DNA of 64,000 nt from Chloranthus sessilifolius (lineage: Eukaryota > Streptophyta > Magnoliopsida > Chloranthales > Chloranthaceae), in contig CM037585.1 in NCBI GenBank assembly GCA_021018995.1, positions 85,350,646 through 85,414,645 on the forward strand, given 5' to 3'. A model generated the notes under the pieces. That model saw only the letters and a program-made list of their open reading frames with translations, did not search any database and was not told the DNA's origin. The position numbers and the translations under genes are program-made. The stretch's first letter is position 1, and every line of letters begins with the position of its first letter. Below, piece by piece: positions 35,774-47,007 of the stretch.

Positions 35774-36039
35774 TTAGTGGCTTCAATTTTCTTAACAACC
35801 CAATGAGATTCTTTTAGCTCATTTTTCAAAATAAATAATCTTGGGCTAAAGTGGTTGTGGAAGATGTGCCAATTGTAATAAGAGGTTGACGTCCCTTTTG
35901 AAATGGAATATGAGCCATGAACCCTATGTTGGTAAAATTGGGTTCAACTAATTCCTCTTAACGTCAATTAAGTCAGCATCTGCAAAATTCTCTTTTAATT
36001 TTCTTTTATAGTTGATTGGGATAATGGCTATGTTAGATC
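35774..36039. other. Intergenic stretch, nothing recognised
   Basis: AT-rich sequence without open frames of note, repeats or RNA signals. Confidence 0.5.
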
Positions 36040-37630
36040 TGCAAAATTCTATCTATTCCGAGGCCTTATAATTTTGAGTTATGACTTGCACGCATTTCAA
36101 ATATGTTAAGCGGACATACACATAATTAAAATTCTCACATAATAAAATTCTAAGAAATTCGTGAAAGCCAACACATAAGAATGCAATAAATGACACATAA
36201 ATAAAAGCGACAAATCTAAGAAATTCACAAATAAAACAATAGTGCAAGGCGGAAACAAATCCGATATAAGTATAGAGTCAACAATAATAATATCAAACGA
36301 ACTCAGTACCAAGTCTATAAATGTCAAAAGCCGACACTCGAGTAAAAGTCAACACCGAAGTCCTTCTGGTAAGCAGTAGCATCACCTTCCCAAGGTTCCT
36401 GGTATTCAGCGTCCATGTGGTCAACGAAATCGGCGTCAGCAGGATCTGGATAACCGGCATCTACTTCAACAATGTAGTCACTTGCAACTATTGGATTTTC
36501 GTTGGATGAGTTTACTCAGTTACGTAAACTCAGTGGATACACCACCATTCCACCGCATACTATTCAAGTGCATCATATGAGTGATAAATATAGTATAACA
36601 ATGAAATCTGAAATAGAAAAAAGACAATCATGTGCACATTATAGAACTTATATCATAATATAAATGCGGGACCATGATCTATATACTCATATCTTAACGT
36701 ATCTCGCCATAACTCGTAACATACCATATCTTATTATTATTCTCGCACATACGTCTGTACATCGCATGAGCGTAACTAATATACTCATAAATCTTAAACG
36801 ACTTGTGCCAGAATCGTTGGTTGAGTTATTATGTGAGAGTCATCATAGTATCAGACCACTATATTATAACGTCATCTCTATCCTACTCATATCATACACC
36901 TCATCCAGTCACAGGAGCGATCGGCGACTCATAACTTATACTGTCTCATAGAAATCCATCTTGACTGAAGACGTTCTTGCCCTTACGGTAGCTACATATG
37001 AAACGACATGTACAAAAACTTAAGTTCTTAATATTTTATTGGCCTATACAGTGGTATCTTATTATCATACTCGTAACATATTTTATTCTACATACTCATA
37101 TCTTATCATACCTCTAAAACTTAAATCCACAACGAAATATGGTGCGGTAAGCTTTACAAATCACGTTTTTCAAGGGATGGATTTCGTAGTAATCTGGATA
37201 TACTTCGTTTGCAGCCCATACTACTATAAAGGTGTTGCATCTGTATATGGACGCCTACATTTCGAGTTACACATGACCGTGAAAGGAACTCCACCATGGC
37301 TATAGCCTAAAGATCCAAATCACATACCTTTACTCACATCTTATCCTATCATATTAGAACTCGAGGGTGATAGAGTTACGGTATATGCCACCGTATATGA
37401 GGTTACATTGAATTTATACTCACCCTACTCGTTATGATGTCCCATACTATTATAAGTTGTAAAGCATGTAAATACGATGCATGTAAATACGATATATTTC
37501 TCCCTTTGATACCATCTTGGTAAATCACCACACCAAAGCGTAGGCATGATCTCATATACTCGCTTACATATGACCTAATATATTCATAACTCGTATACCA
37601 TGATCGGGATGAAAATGCAAAAATATCATA
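36040..37630 (-). repeat. LTR-like remnant, unclassified
   Basis: Minus-strand composition and blocks (for example near 36060-36330) resemble plant Ty3/gypsy LTRs. There are no TG/CA ends, duplication or partner LTR. It contains an acidic open frame (36324-36515) and repeated CTCATATCTTA/CTCGTAACATA motifs at 36680-37580. Confidence 0.25.
36324..36515 (-). CDS. Short acidic open frame of unknown function
   Basis: A minus-strand frame of 63 codons open from an in-frame TGA at 36516-36518 to a TGA at 36324-36326. There is no Met at its start; the first Met is internal (DHMDAEY). About one residue in four is Asp or Glu, with very few basic residues, and it ends FYSSVGF. The frame contains no stop although the surrounding DNA is full of them. 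It could be a chance frame inside an LTR, an exon, or a peptide carried by an LTR. No family is recognised. Confidence 0.25.
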   Translation of the reverse strand, partial: VNSSNENPIVASDYIVEVDAGYPDPADADFVDHMDAEYQEPWEGDATAYQKDFGVDFYSSVGF

Positions 37631-37665
37631 CATACAGAAAATGTGTACATTCAGATTTTTGTTAT

Positions 37666-37668
<3 letters not shown>

Positions 37669-37741
<73 letters not shown>
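37669..37741. repeat. (TA)n microsatellite, about 36 units
   Basis: An uninterrupted alternating TA tract of about 73 bases. The Tyr-Ile repeat frame over it is an artefact. Confidence 0.95.
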
Positions 37742-38509
37742 CTATTTACATAATACCGATACAATTATATAATAGGGTAGTTAATAGGGTGATTTTAATA
37801 ACATGAAGGTCAGGATTTGATTTTTATGAGGACATTTAATTTCTAACTTTTCATATTATCGAAGAGGTCACGTTAAAGCGATAGAATTGATATATATATA
37901 TTACTATAATTAGATAATTAAATTAAATGATTTTTACAAATACTAAGTTGTGATTTATCATAACCATCGATCGAAAGAGTTTAAGTAAGATGTAATATAC
38001 ACAAGAATTTTGGTCATAAAAATTAGAAAATAACTTTAAATTTGTGCAGCCTTGGGTCATTTAGAACTAATCCCAAATTGCTACTCTAGTTTGACCTCTA
38101 AGACATTAGATTCGTGAAATGGCTATTTCACACAAAGTTATAAATCTCGCTGTCTTCTTTCCAATGCTGTAAGAATCACGTCAATCTGAGGTCGGAGTAA
38201 AACGTCATGACGAAAATGTAAAGACCAGTATATCGATGGTCGCGAGCTCAGGTTCATGGTCGTGAGTTTGGGTTCGTGGATGTAAGTTCATGGTGGTGCA
38301 TTCCCAATACTTTTTAGCATTGAAATTTATTTATTAATTTATTCTTCCTTTAAATAAATTAAGAATATAATTTAAATTTTTGGGCCTAATAGCATAGTAA
38401 AATATTAATAGCTAAACAAATGGATTAGAAATTCATAATAACTCAATATATTAGAAATTCCCATGTATTAGAAAAAAATTCAATATGAACTTTTTATGCT
38501 TCAAATCAG
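37742..38509. other. Intergenic stretch with a small repeat
   Basis: AT-rich. A short imperfect direct repeat around GGTTCATGGTCGTGAGTTTG is found at about 38235-38300. No gene is seen. Confidence 0.5.
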
Positions 38510-39022
38510 TGCTCAACTTGGAATACACTCATGAAGTTGAAAGTATCAAATATTCCTAGGAGCATACCATCAAAAAAGCTTCTTTGACTAATAGGCTAGA
38601 TCAAGAAAATAACAGTAGTAGCTATAGCAGGAGTTGAATATGCAACAACAATCCAAGGGCGCATCGGTTCAATTCTCGTTAGCCCAGCTGTCACATGTGT
38701 ATGCCCACAAGCTCCTCAATTCTCGAGGCCGTCTCGGTTCGTATGGCCGTATCAAAAAAAAAAAAAAATCTAAGGACGCATACTCAGACGAAAACTAAGC
38801 TCCCCACTCATGACCCATGTAACAAGATACACCAAATAAGAAGTGTAGAACAATTAGCTCATAAGGACTACCATTGTATAGTCAATCATCATCAAATGCT
38901 ACTTTCCCTATTAGATAAAAATGCAAACCTATAGCCGTAAAAGTAGAAATAATGACATCATAGATAATATTGTTTCCATAAAGTAGAGACTCAGAAACAG
39001 GTTCACGAATACCATCAATATC
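38510..39022 (-). pseudogene. psbA: Plastid-derived psbA fragment (nuclear plastid DNA)
   Basis: The minus-strand translation matches part of the photosystem II D1 protein, from the DIDGIREPV block (about residue 59) through [18 protein letters not shown] and MRPW to the FNFM-VFQ-EH block (about residue 190). Frameshifts, in-frame stops and many substitutions show that it is non-functional. A SINE interrupts it at 38665-38768. The right junction with psaB sequence lies near 39025. A transfer of plastid DNA to the nucleus, long since decayed, is the simplest explanation. Confidence 0.85.
38665..38768 (+). mobile_element. SINE copy 1 inserted in the psbA fragment
   Basis: A 104-bp insert begins CGGTTCAATTCTCG, which resembles an RNA polymerase III box B, and ends in 15 A (38754-38768). 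It is flanked by 13-bp direct repeats with two differences, TCCAAGGGCGCAT (38652-38664) and TCTAAGGACGCAT (38769-38781). These correspond to one and the same stretch of psbA, so the empty site is known. There is no box A, so it is probably truncated at the 5' end. It aligns with the longer copy at 31811-31980. Confidence 0.75.
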
Positions 39023-39060
39023 ATCAAGGTTATGATCCACCAACCTACTAGTTCTTTTTA

Positions 39061-39209
39061 CGAGGGCTAATTTGATTCGATGGAGTGATAAATTAGCACC
39101 TTTTTCCATTGTGAAGGCAAGATTGGTGAGACTAGCCCACTTTTTTGTAGGTTATATCTTCACTTATGCAGCTTTATTGATTGCCTTTACATCAGGTAAA
39201 TTTGGTTAA
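39061..39209 (+). pseudogene. psaB: Plastid-derived psaB 3' end (nuclear plastid DNA)
   Basis: The plus-strand translation matches the last roughly 48 residues of the photosystem I P700 apoprotein A2, including ANLIRW, ARLV and the C-terminal block VGYIFTYA followed by TSGKFG and a TAA stop at 39207-39209. It is in the opposite orientation to the adjoining psbA fragment. The two genes are far apart in ordinary plastid genomes, so the fragments were joined after or during transfer. Confidence 0.8.
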
Positions 39210-39859
39210 TTCATTCTTTCGAATGTATTGTATTAGTGATAATTTCATTTCTTTTGTTGGAGTAAGGGGCCCAAATGTGGCATTGAGAGGTAAAGGATAA
39301 CCGTTCTAAGAAAAAAAAAATTGATCAAAATATGAATTAAACTGAAAGACCCCTTAACTATTTTAGTTAATAGAATAAATTAAACTTTTACCACTAAACT
39401 ATACCCACTGCAATGGAATTATTATATATGACTGGATCATTTGTCGAACAATGGAGTAAGATGTAATCAAGATAGGAACAGAATCACAAAAATTTGAGTG
39501 CTGACATATTTTGCGGAGGGGACTCCATTAAATAGGATAAATAAGAATAAGAAGTCTAAGCCTCATTTTAATAACAAGTTTTACCTTTTCTTGTACTGGG
39601 GGAGTAGAGTTCCTACTAACAGACACGATTTAAAATAAAATACATTGAAGTCAGAATAAACAAAATGGGTTGTGTAAGAATCCATAACCCCTTAAGGTCA
39701 AATATTGTGGTTTGCAATTCATACTTCGCATGCATGGAAATTTTCTAACTTTAACCCAATTTTAAACTGTGGAAAAGCACCTTTTTAAATTTTTTCTTTT
39801 TTAGATGATACTTGGGTAAGTTGCCATGACGCCTAATTTTCGGGGTAGGTGTCATCTAG
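39210..39859. other. Probable plastid-derived spacer and intergenic DNA
   Basis: Beyond the psaB stop and around the trnG-like segment the sequence reads like plastid intergenic DNA, for example the GTAAGATGTAATCAAGATAG stretch near 39453. I cannot prove it without a search. No protein frame is present. The last bases, TCTAG, flank the LTR of element D and would be its target site. Confidence 0.35.
39386..39408 (-). pseudogene. Possible plastid trnG-UCC first exon fragment
   Basis: The minus strand reads GTGGGTATAGTTTAGTGGTA and AAA, which resembles the first exon of the intron-containing plastid tRNA-Gly(UCC) with the second base changed, followed by GTTTAATTTATTC, similar to a group II intron start. 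The second exon is absent. The identification is from memory of plastid tRNA sequence. Confidence 0.4.
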
Positions 39860-42518
39860 TGTCGTTTCACTGAAAAGTATCACTTTTCACCTCTTAACCT
39901 AGCCTTTACTATACCTTGAAGTTGACTAATAACTATTTATTTAGCTTGTTTTGTAGTTAGTAATAATTTGTGTAGCTTAATACAAAGTCAATGCCTTTTG
40001 TGCCAAAAAAAAAAAAAATTCAAGTCAAGGATGACTGCTGAGCCAAAGAATGATGGAACACCATAGTGGTACACACCATGGTGACTATTTTGTATGTCAT
40101 GATGGACCAAGGAAGTCTAGTAGATGAGAGAAGTATGGATGTGAATGGAGAAGCAAGATATGCATTGCAAAGAGAGAGAGCAAAGGTGTTATCTCAAGAT
40201 AGTAAAATGCTACCTCGCTAGTTAAAGTCTCAAGAAGAAGCCAAGACGCATGCTCTCTCATAGCTCACTGAAGAGGAGCTTCAGAAACCCTTCTCGTGAA
40301 GTTCTCACGAAGTCAAGGCAATTCACTCTCAATTCATGTCACGAATCTCTCACGGAGTCCTGGCAGAAAAACCTAAGAAATGCCACGCGAAGAGTTCTCG
40401 TGCAACTCATTTAGATATAAGGCTCCAGCCGCTCGTGCAGCTTTCGCGTAGCTCTGAAAGAGAGAGGCGCCCAGAAAAGCCCTCGTGCATTGTAGTGTTA
40501 AAGCCAACCATGCAAAGCGATAAATCCTTCCTGGCAAACAATCGCGCGGGAACTCAGGGCTTATCCATGTGAGGTGCAGAATTCAGTGATTCATCCATGA
40601 GAGAACCTCGCGACAGAAAGTACTTGAAGCTCCACTGCGCTAGCAAAGCCAAAGCGTGCAAATTCTACCTCGCAACAGCATTGTAGTGCAGAGCAGCTGC
40701 GCGATAATTCAAAGTTCACTGCGCAAGCAAGGAGCTTTTCAAGCCAAAATCTACCTCCCGAGCACTCTGCAAACTGCGCGAATGAATTAATGAACCAAAG
40801 TCAATCCTATGAAGCTCGGGCTCTCCACTTCTCATTCTTTACTCAGAGACCTTTTGAGGATTTCCCTAGGTCCAGGGCACACATCTCGAGGCCCTAATCT
40901 TGATGCACACATCCCAAGGCATCCAAGGATTGTAACCAAGCCACGTCTACTGGAAAATTAGGGTTTAATCTTCTTTTGTCCAAGGCATTAGTGACTAAGT
41001 ACAAAAGCTGTAAATTAAACTTAGAAAAATATCTCCTTCAACCTTAGTCAGCTAGAGCTCTGGCAGATTAGGGTTAGGGTTTGATCATCTTCTTTTTCTA
41101 TTTTTCTTCTTCCTTAGTCCAACACTTGCTAGCTATGACCTCTGTAAGCAATTAGGCTTAGTTTTATTTAGAGTTTGTAATGGGTCTTGTAACCTTTGGA
41201 ATTTTGTGAGAGCTGTTGTGCACAAGGCTGCTGCCTTGAGAAATTTCATTGTAAGTATTATTTGATCAATAAAATTTATATTTTAAATGCTTACTCAATC
41301 TATTATTTTCCTATTTGTTCAATCTATGCCATACATTTAGGACTTGAGCTGATTTGAAAACCCCATGGAAGCTTGAGCTTGTAGCCCTGTAACCATGGTG
41401 GCAGCAACAATTTTCATGTTCCATCTCAATCCCCTATGGTGTGGATAACCTCTGTGGATAGCCTGTGACCATTTAAGTGGACAGATTATAGCCCTAGGGT
41501 GATTCCAAGTCACTGATCTGAGAGGGATTCTTTTCCTCTGCACTTCAGCTTGTAGCTTTGTGAGAGGTTGTTGCAGGAACAAGCTCCCCTTTATTTTACT
41601 TGACCAACATTAGATGTTAGATCTGATTTCTTTGTGGAGATTGTAGACTTGTGAGTTGAGTCATTGCAAGCCTTTTATAACAATGACTAGCTGCATTTAA
41701 AGTTCCCAAATAGCTTTTGAACTACTGCAGTTTCCACTAGTTTTTCAACAACTATTTGCTCTCATGGATGCCTGTGCTTGTAGCCTAGCACACATGGTGT
41801 CTGCAATAGTTTTAATGTTCTAATTTGAGCCATTGGGTAGACATCTATTGGATAATTTGTGACCATTTAAATGGAGAGATTATAGCCTTAAGATCAGTTT
41901 ATTCCATTGGATCAGATTAGTTTTCTGATTTAGTTCATGTGGTCTGATCCTCTCTATTGGATAGCCTGTGACCATTGAAGTGGACAGGTTATGGCCTTAA
42001 GAGACTCGGTCAAATCATAAGAGTTAAGTTAGATGCTTCCTCCTTGCAGATGTGCTTGTAGCCATCTGAAGGATTGCTGCAGAGACAACCCTAGATTTTA
42101 GTTATATAACTGAAATAATTCTAGCTTAATTGCCTACTTCCTATCATTTTTATCTTTATTTTAATGCACACCATCACCACCTTTTTCATAACCCTTTCTT
42201 TATGATAGGACTGTACTTTATTTCTCTTCTTTTAGTGTTAGTTTAATGTAGTTGTGACACCCAACTCCCTTTCTTAGGGATTGTCAGATCTGTAGCCAAA
42301 TCTGGAGGCCTACTAATATAACCTATTTTGGGTTCTAGATCAATTTCTATGTGGGACAAACTCTTACTTCGTAAAACTTGCTACAACAAGCCCTGTATCT
42401 TGCAGGTCTGTATATTTTAGACTTACTGTTTTGCCCATTTCCATCTCTCCACTTTTTAATTTATTTTCGCTATCACTATTTTCTCACCAATAATAAACAA
42501 CATCTGAATAAACCAACA
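39860..42518 (+). repeat. 5' LTR of element D
   Basis: 2659 bp starting TGTCGTTTCACTGAAAAG and ending ACCAACA. It aligns in reverse with the LTRs of A and E. The U3 palindrome CACCATGGTG is at 40074-40083, CTCG-rich octamers lie at 40200-40800, and three hairpin repeats are at about 41445-41490, 41855-41885 and 41960-42000. The expected TATA box reads GTACAAAAGCTG near 40997-41008, which looks degenerate. Confidence 0.85.
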
Positions 42519-42524
42519 AGTTTT

Positions 42525-42542
42525 TGGCGCCGCTGTCGGGGA
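42525..42542 (+). other. Primer-binding site of element D (tRNA-Asp)
   Basis: TGGCGCCGCTGTCGGGGA, six bases after the LTR end. It is complementary to the 3' end of plant tRNA-Asp with two changes and is the best-preserved PBS of the plus-strand copy. The match ends after 18 nt, unlike the junction at 49916-49996. Confidence 0.85.
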
Positions 42543-42860
42543 TATTGATCTTTTTAGTAGACCTGAGTTGTATTGTATTTTAGTCTAGAAAATTCTTTGT
42601 AGCTGTGCTTTAAATAGAATAAAAAATACTACTAATTTTTATTAGAAATTTTACAGACTTGGACAACAGCAGCAGGGAAAAGCTAGAGTTGCAGTTGGAG
42701 TCTAGCTAGCTTTGTTTGAACTTCTTTTGCTCTAAAACTCAGTCCATTTATTTTAAATTCCCTATCAATAGTTTTGTTGTAGATTTGTTTAGTTGTAAAT
42801 TTTGTTTGCAATTTTTTTATGTGTTGTGAGCATTTTCTTTACCTACTGTTCTATTAGTGT

Positions 42861-44640
42861 ATGCTTAGTAGAAGGTCCTGTAACCTTGAATTGGAACCTC
42901 CAAATCCTGAGGTTGAAAAGGTCCTTAGACTGAGAAACACCAGACCAGCCCCTACCATGGAAACTGAGGCAACTGTAACAGCTGAGAAGTAAAAAACTCT
43001 GAAGGAATACAATGCACCTGGGGATTACACATCTCCCTTTTCTATATAATTTCCTTCAGTTGAGAAAAATTATGAAATCAAGTCCTCCATCATTAACAAG
43101 TTGTCATCTTTTCATGGGCTCAGTAAGGAAGATCCTTACAAGTACATTGATCAATTTTTGGTACTTTGCACCACATATAACATAGTTGGCTTGGGACCTG
43201 AAGCCACCAAACGTAGGCTTTTCCCTTTTTTCCTAAAGGACAAAGCCAGCACCTGGCTCTCTAAGCTCTCAGTCAATAGCATCCAAACATGAAGTGACCT
43301 CCAAAGCCAATTTCTGGTAAAATTCTTTCCCATGAATAAAACTAGTCAGATAAGGACAAACATATTGTCATTTACTCAATCCTCAACTGAAAATTTTTAT
43401 GAGGCATGAGAGAGATTTCAAAAAATATTAAAACAATGTCCCCACCACCAAATTTCACAGTGGCAACTTGTGCAAGTCTTTTATCAAGGAATTAATCCTA
43501 AAAGTAGGGACATAGTAGATGCCTCATGTGGGTGCTGTTTGACATCATAGGTAAGAATTTCATGCAGCAAAAGTACTGTCTCACAATGACAGCTAGACCC
43601 CAGCTAAATTGGTGAAAGAATCCATCCCTAGAGGTGGAATGTATGAGGTCAAGGTGCAGAGTGAATTAGAAAGGAAGGTGGACAATCTGAGTTTAAAGTT
43701 TGATAAATTGATGAATGTGATGCAGCCTAGGATGACTGCACAAGTGGAAGAGGCATGTCTGATATGCCAATCTCTCACACATTCACTTCAAGAATGTCCA
43801 TCAGCCAATCAGTTCCCTGATTTAGTTATGGAATATGCCAATGCTGCCCAAGCATATGGGTAACAACCTACCGGGAACAAATGGAGAAACCACCTAAATT
43901 TGAGGTGGAGACAAGACACATACCAACAGACCCAGCAACAGTAGTTGGTAGCTCCATACAGACCTCAGCCTTAATTTAACCAAGGATATGCACTTAGGCA
44001 GAATTTTCAGTTGCCTGCCCCACAGCCAAATCAGTTGGTCTTGCCCCCATCAGAGCCTAGATCCTCTTCCTTTGAAGAGAAAATGCTGGCATCAAATCAA
44101 AATCTAGGAAACTTGGCCCAAATTATGAACTCTCATGGGCAAAGCATTAAAAAAATAAAGGATCAGCTGGGTCAAATCTGTAATACTTTAAACAAGAGAG
44201 AGGAGGGCAGGCTGCATAGTCAACCCTTGTCCAACCCTAAAGGGCAGTACATGATTGGAGAAGACTCCTCTACCCATGAGGAGGCTAATGCAATCACTAC
44301 CCCAAGGAGTGACAAGGTGGTTGACAATTTACTGGGCAGGACAACTGAGGAGGCCATGGAGAGTGAAAATAAAAACAATATGAGTGTTGAAGAACCAATG
44401 AATTCACCCCCTGCTGTAGAGCAGCAAGGAGAAAATAAAGGGGTTGATGTTGAGCCCCAACAGCAAGCAATAAATGAAGAAAAGAGAAAAAATAAAAATT
44501 TGACCATGATATTGTTAGGCATGCAGCTGTGGCACCAACAATCCCACAACTGCCATTTCCTCATGCACTTGCAGGCCCATCTCCTTTTGATAAGGGGAAT
44601 ACTCAGATGGAGGAAATGATGGAGACCTTCAAGTAGGTCA
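42861..44640 (+). pseudogene. gag of element D (broken)
   Basis: Starts at 42861 with MLSRRS. Capsid blocks FHGLSKEDPYKYIDQFL and RRLFPFFLKDKASTWL occur in 43101-43292. The nucleocapsid part, 43609-43863, contains the zinc knuckle C-x2-C-x4-H-x4-C (CLICQSLTHSLQEC). The last 200 codons (44011-44619) are charged and helical. In-frame stops occur near 43000-43050, 43290 and 43860, with a frameshift near 44600. The layout is the same as in A, C and E. Confidence 0.83.
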
Positions 44641-45660
44641 AGATTAATTTACCCTTGCTTGATGCTATAAAACAGGTCCTTGCCTATGCCAAATTCTTGA
44701 AGGACCTCTGCACATAAAAGAGAAAAGCAAGGGTGCAGCTGTCCAAAAAGGTTTTTGCTATTGAACATGTTGAATCAGTGTTGTCCATAGCCATACCTAA
44801 GAAATTACAGGACCCAGGGGTACCTACTATCCCTTGTATAATTAGAAACCATACCATTGGTAGAGCCCTCTTGGACTTAGGGGCCAGTGTGAACCTACTC
44901 CCATATTCTGTATATGAGGAGCTGGGTTTGGGGAGTTAAAATCCATATCAGTTATACTCCAACTGGCCGATAGGTCTGAGAGGAGACCTGTGAGTGTGGT
45001 AGAGGATGTTTTGGTGGGGGTGAACAAGTTCTACTATCCTGCTGATTTCCTATTTTTGGACATAGACCCTTGCAAAAGTAAAACCCTAATTCCTGTCATC
45101 CTTGGCATGCCATTCTTGGACACTGCCAATGCTTGCATTCAATGTAGGTCAGGGGTGATGGAGGTAACCTTTGGAAACATGAAGGCCCAATTAAATGAGT
45201 ATAATACTGCTAGGCAGCCTTAGATAGACATTAAGGACTGCTGTGCAATAGATGTACTAGATGACCTTGTGAAAGGAGAATTATCCAATTTGCTAGATTG
45301 GGATAATGTTGGTAAAAACCTGGAAAATATTTGGAGTATGGTTGAGAAGGAGGCCCAACTTCTCATGACAAAAGACATCACCAAAATAGAGTCTTCTATG
45401 GGCCTAGTGCAGCATTCCAGCTGAACACCTACATTGTTGCCCCTTCCTCAAACCTCCAAGGCACCTTTGTTGCCTTCCATTGAAAGTCCACCTGATCTGA
45501 AGCTTAAGCAGCTTAAAGTATGCCTTCTTGGGGCAAAACAAAAGGCTTCGAGTGATTATCTCTTCTTCTCTCACTAGTGAGCAAGAGGAGGAATTATTGA
45601 GTGCCCTCAAGAAGCACACAAAGGCATTGAGGTGGGCAGGGCATTGATGTCTCAGTTTGC
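44641..45660 (+). pseudogene. Protease region of element D (broken)
   Basis: The active-site motif DLGASVNLLP is at about 44876-44905 in the frame 44733-44939, which stops at 44937-44939 shortly after. The frame continues in another phase (44990-45223) with PVILGMPFL. The linker to RT is interrupted by stops near 45220 and 45420. The active-site residues are intact, but the reading frame is broken twice. Confidence 0.78.
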
Positions 45661-47007
45661 ATGTACAAAATTCACTTGGAAGAGGGTGCAAAACCCTCTA
45701 GGGAGATGCAGAGGAAACTCAATCCTCACATACAGGAGGTGGTCTTGAAGGAGATAGTAAAACTATTGGATGCAGGGGTGATTTACCCCATTTCAGATTC
45801 AGAGTGGGTATCACCTATCCAGGTGGTACCCAAAAATTCAGGCATAATAGTTATTACTTCTGATTCTGGAGAGTTGATCCCAGCCAGGGAGACCACTGGC
45901 TGGAGAGTTTGCATTGATTACAGAAAACTCAACTCTAAGACCAGGAAAGATCACTTTCCTCTCCCTTTCATTGACCAAATTCTAGATAAATTACCTGGAA
46001 AGACATTTTATTACTTTCTTGATGGATACTCAAGGTATAACCAAATCCCTATGTATCCTCAAGATCAAGAAAAAACTACTTTCACATGTCTCTTTGGCAC
46101 CTTTGCTTATAGGAGGATGCCTTTTGAACTGTGTAATGCCCCAGCTACATTTCAGAGGTGCATGTATGCCATTTTCTCTGATATGATTGATAAGTTCCTG
46201 AAAATCTTCATGGATGATTTTTCAGTTTATGGGGAGAGCTTCAGCTGGTGCTTAAGTCACCTTGACCTAATTTTGCAAAGATGTGAAGAGACCAATTTGG
46301 TCTTAAGCTAGGAAAAGAGCCACTTTATAGTAACACAAGAAATTGTGTTAGGCCATGTGGTCTCCCACAGAGGAATAAAGGTTGATAAAGCTAAAGTGGA
46401 CCTGATCTCACACTTGCCCCCACCAAGGACTGTCAAGCAAATCAGATCCTTTTTAAGACATGCTGGATTCTACAGGAGGTTCATTAAGGACTTAAGCATA
46501 ATTGTAAAGCCACTGTGCCACTTGCTGTGTCAGGATGTGCCATTTGAATTTTTTGCTGAGTGCCTTGAGGTCTTTGAGGTCTTGAAAGAGTGCCTTACCA
46601 CTGCTCCTGTAATCCAAGCCCCAAATTACTCACTCCCCTTTGAACTGATGTGTTCTGCATCAGACTTGGCCATAGGTGCTGTCTTAGGACAAAGAAAAGA
46701 TAAGCTACTTGTAGTGATTTATTATGTAAGCAAAATACTAGCAGAGGCTCAGCTAAATTATACCACAACTGAGAAGGAGCTGCTAGCTATTGTGTTTATT
46801 GTGGACAAGTTTAGACCCTACTTGCTTGGGTCTAAAATTATTTTTTTTACTAATCACTCAGCCCTGAAATACGTATTGGCTAAGAAAGATGCCACACCAA
46901 GGCTGATCAGACGGATCCTCTTGTTGCAGGAGTTTGATCTTGAGATCAAGGATAAAAAAGGAGTTGAGGATGTGGTGGCTGACCACCTCTCTAGAATTGT
47001 GTCGTAA
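45661..47007 (+). pseudogene. RT and RNase H region of element D (nearly open)
   Basis: RT lies in 45661-46311: WRVCIDYRKLNSKT, FLDGYSRYNQIP, YRRMPFELCNAPATF and the FMDD catalytic box at about 46209-46220. A TAG at 46309-46311, in an otherwise conserved stretch, ends the frame. The reading resumes in phase at 46345 and runs to 47007 through the connection ([14 protein letters not shown]) and RNase H ([22 protein letters not shown], ending DHLSRI). Only the single nonsense codon and the terminal stop interrupt the whole module. Confidence 0.87.

Noticed and set aside
37600-37806. Frame encoding a Tyr-Ile repeat protein
   Set aside because: It is the translation of a (TA)n microsatellite.
38882-39109. 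A functional psbA or psaB gene
   Set aside because: Both fragments are short, carry frameshifts or substitutions and point in opposite directions. They are decayed plastid DNA.
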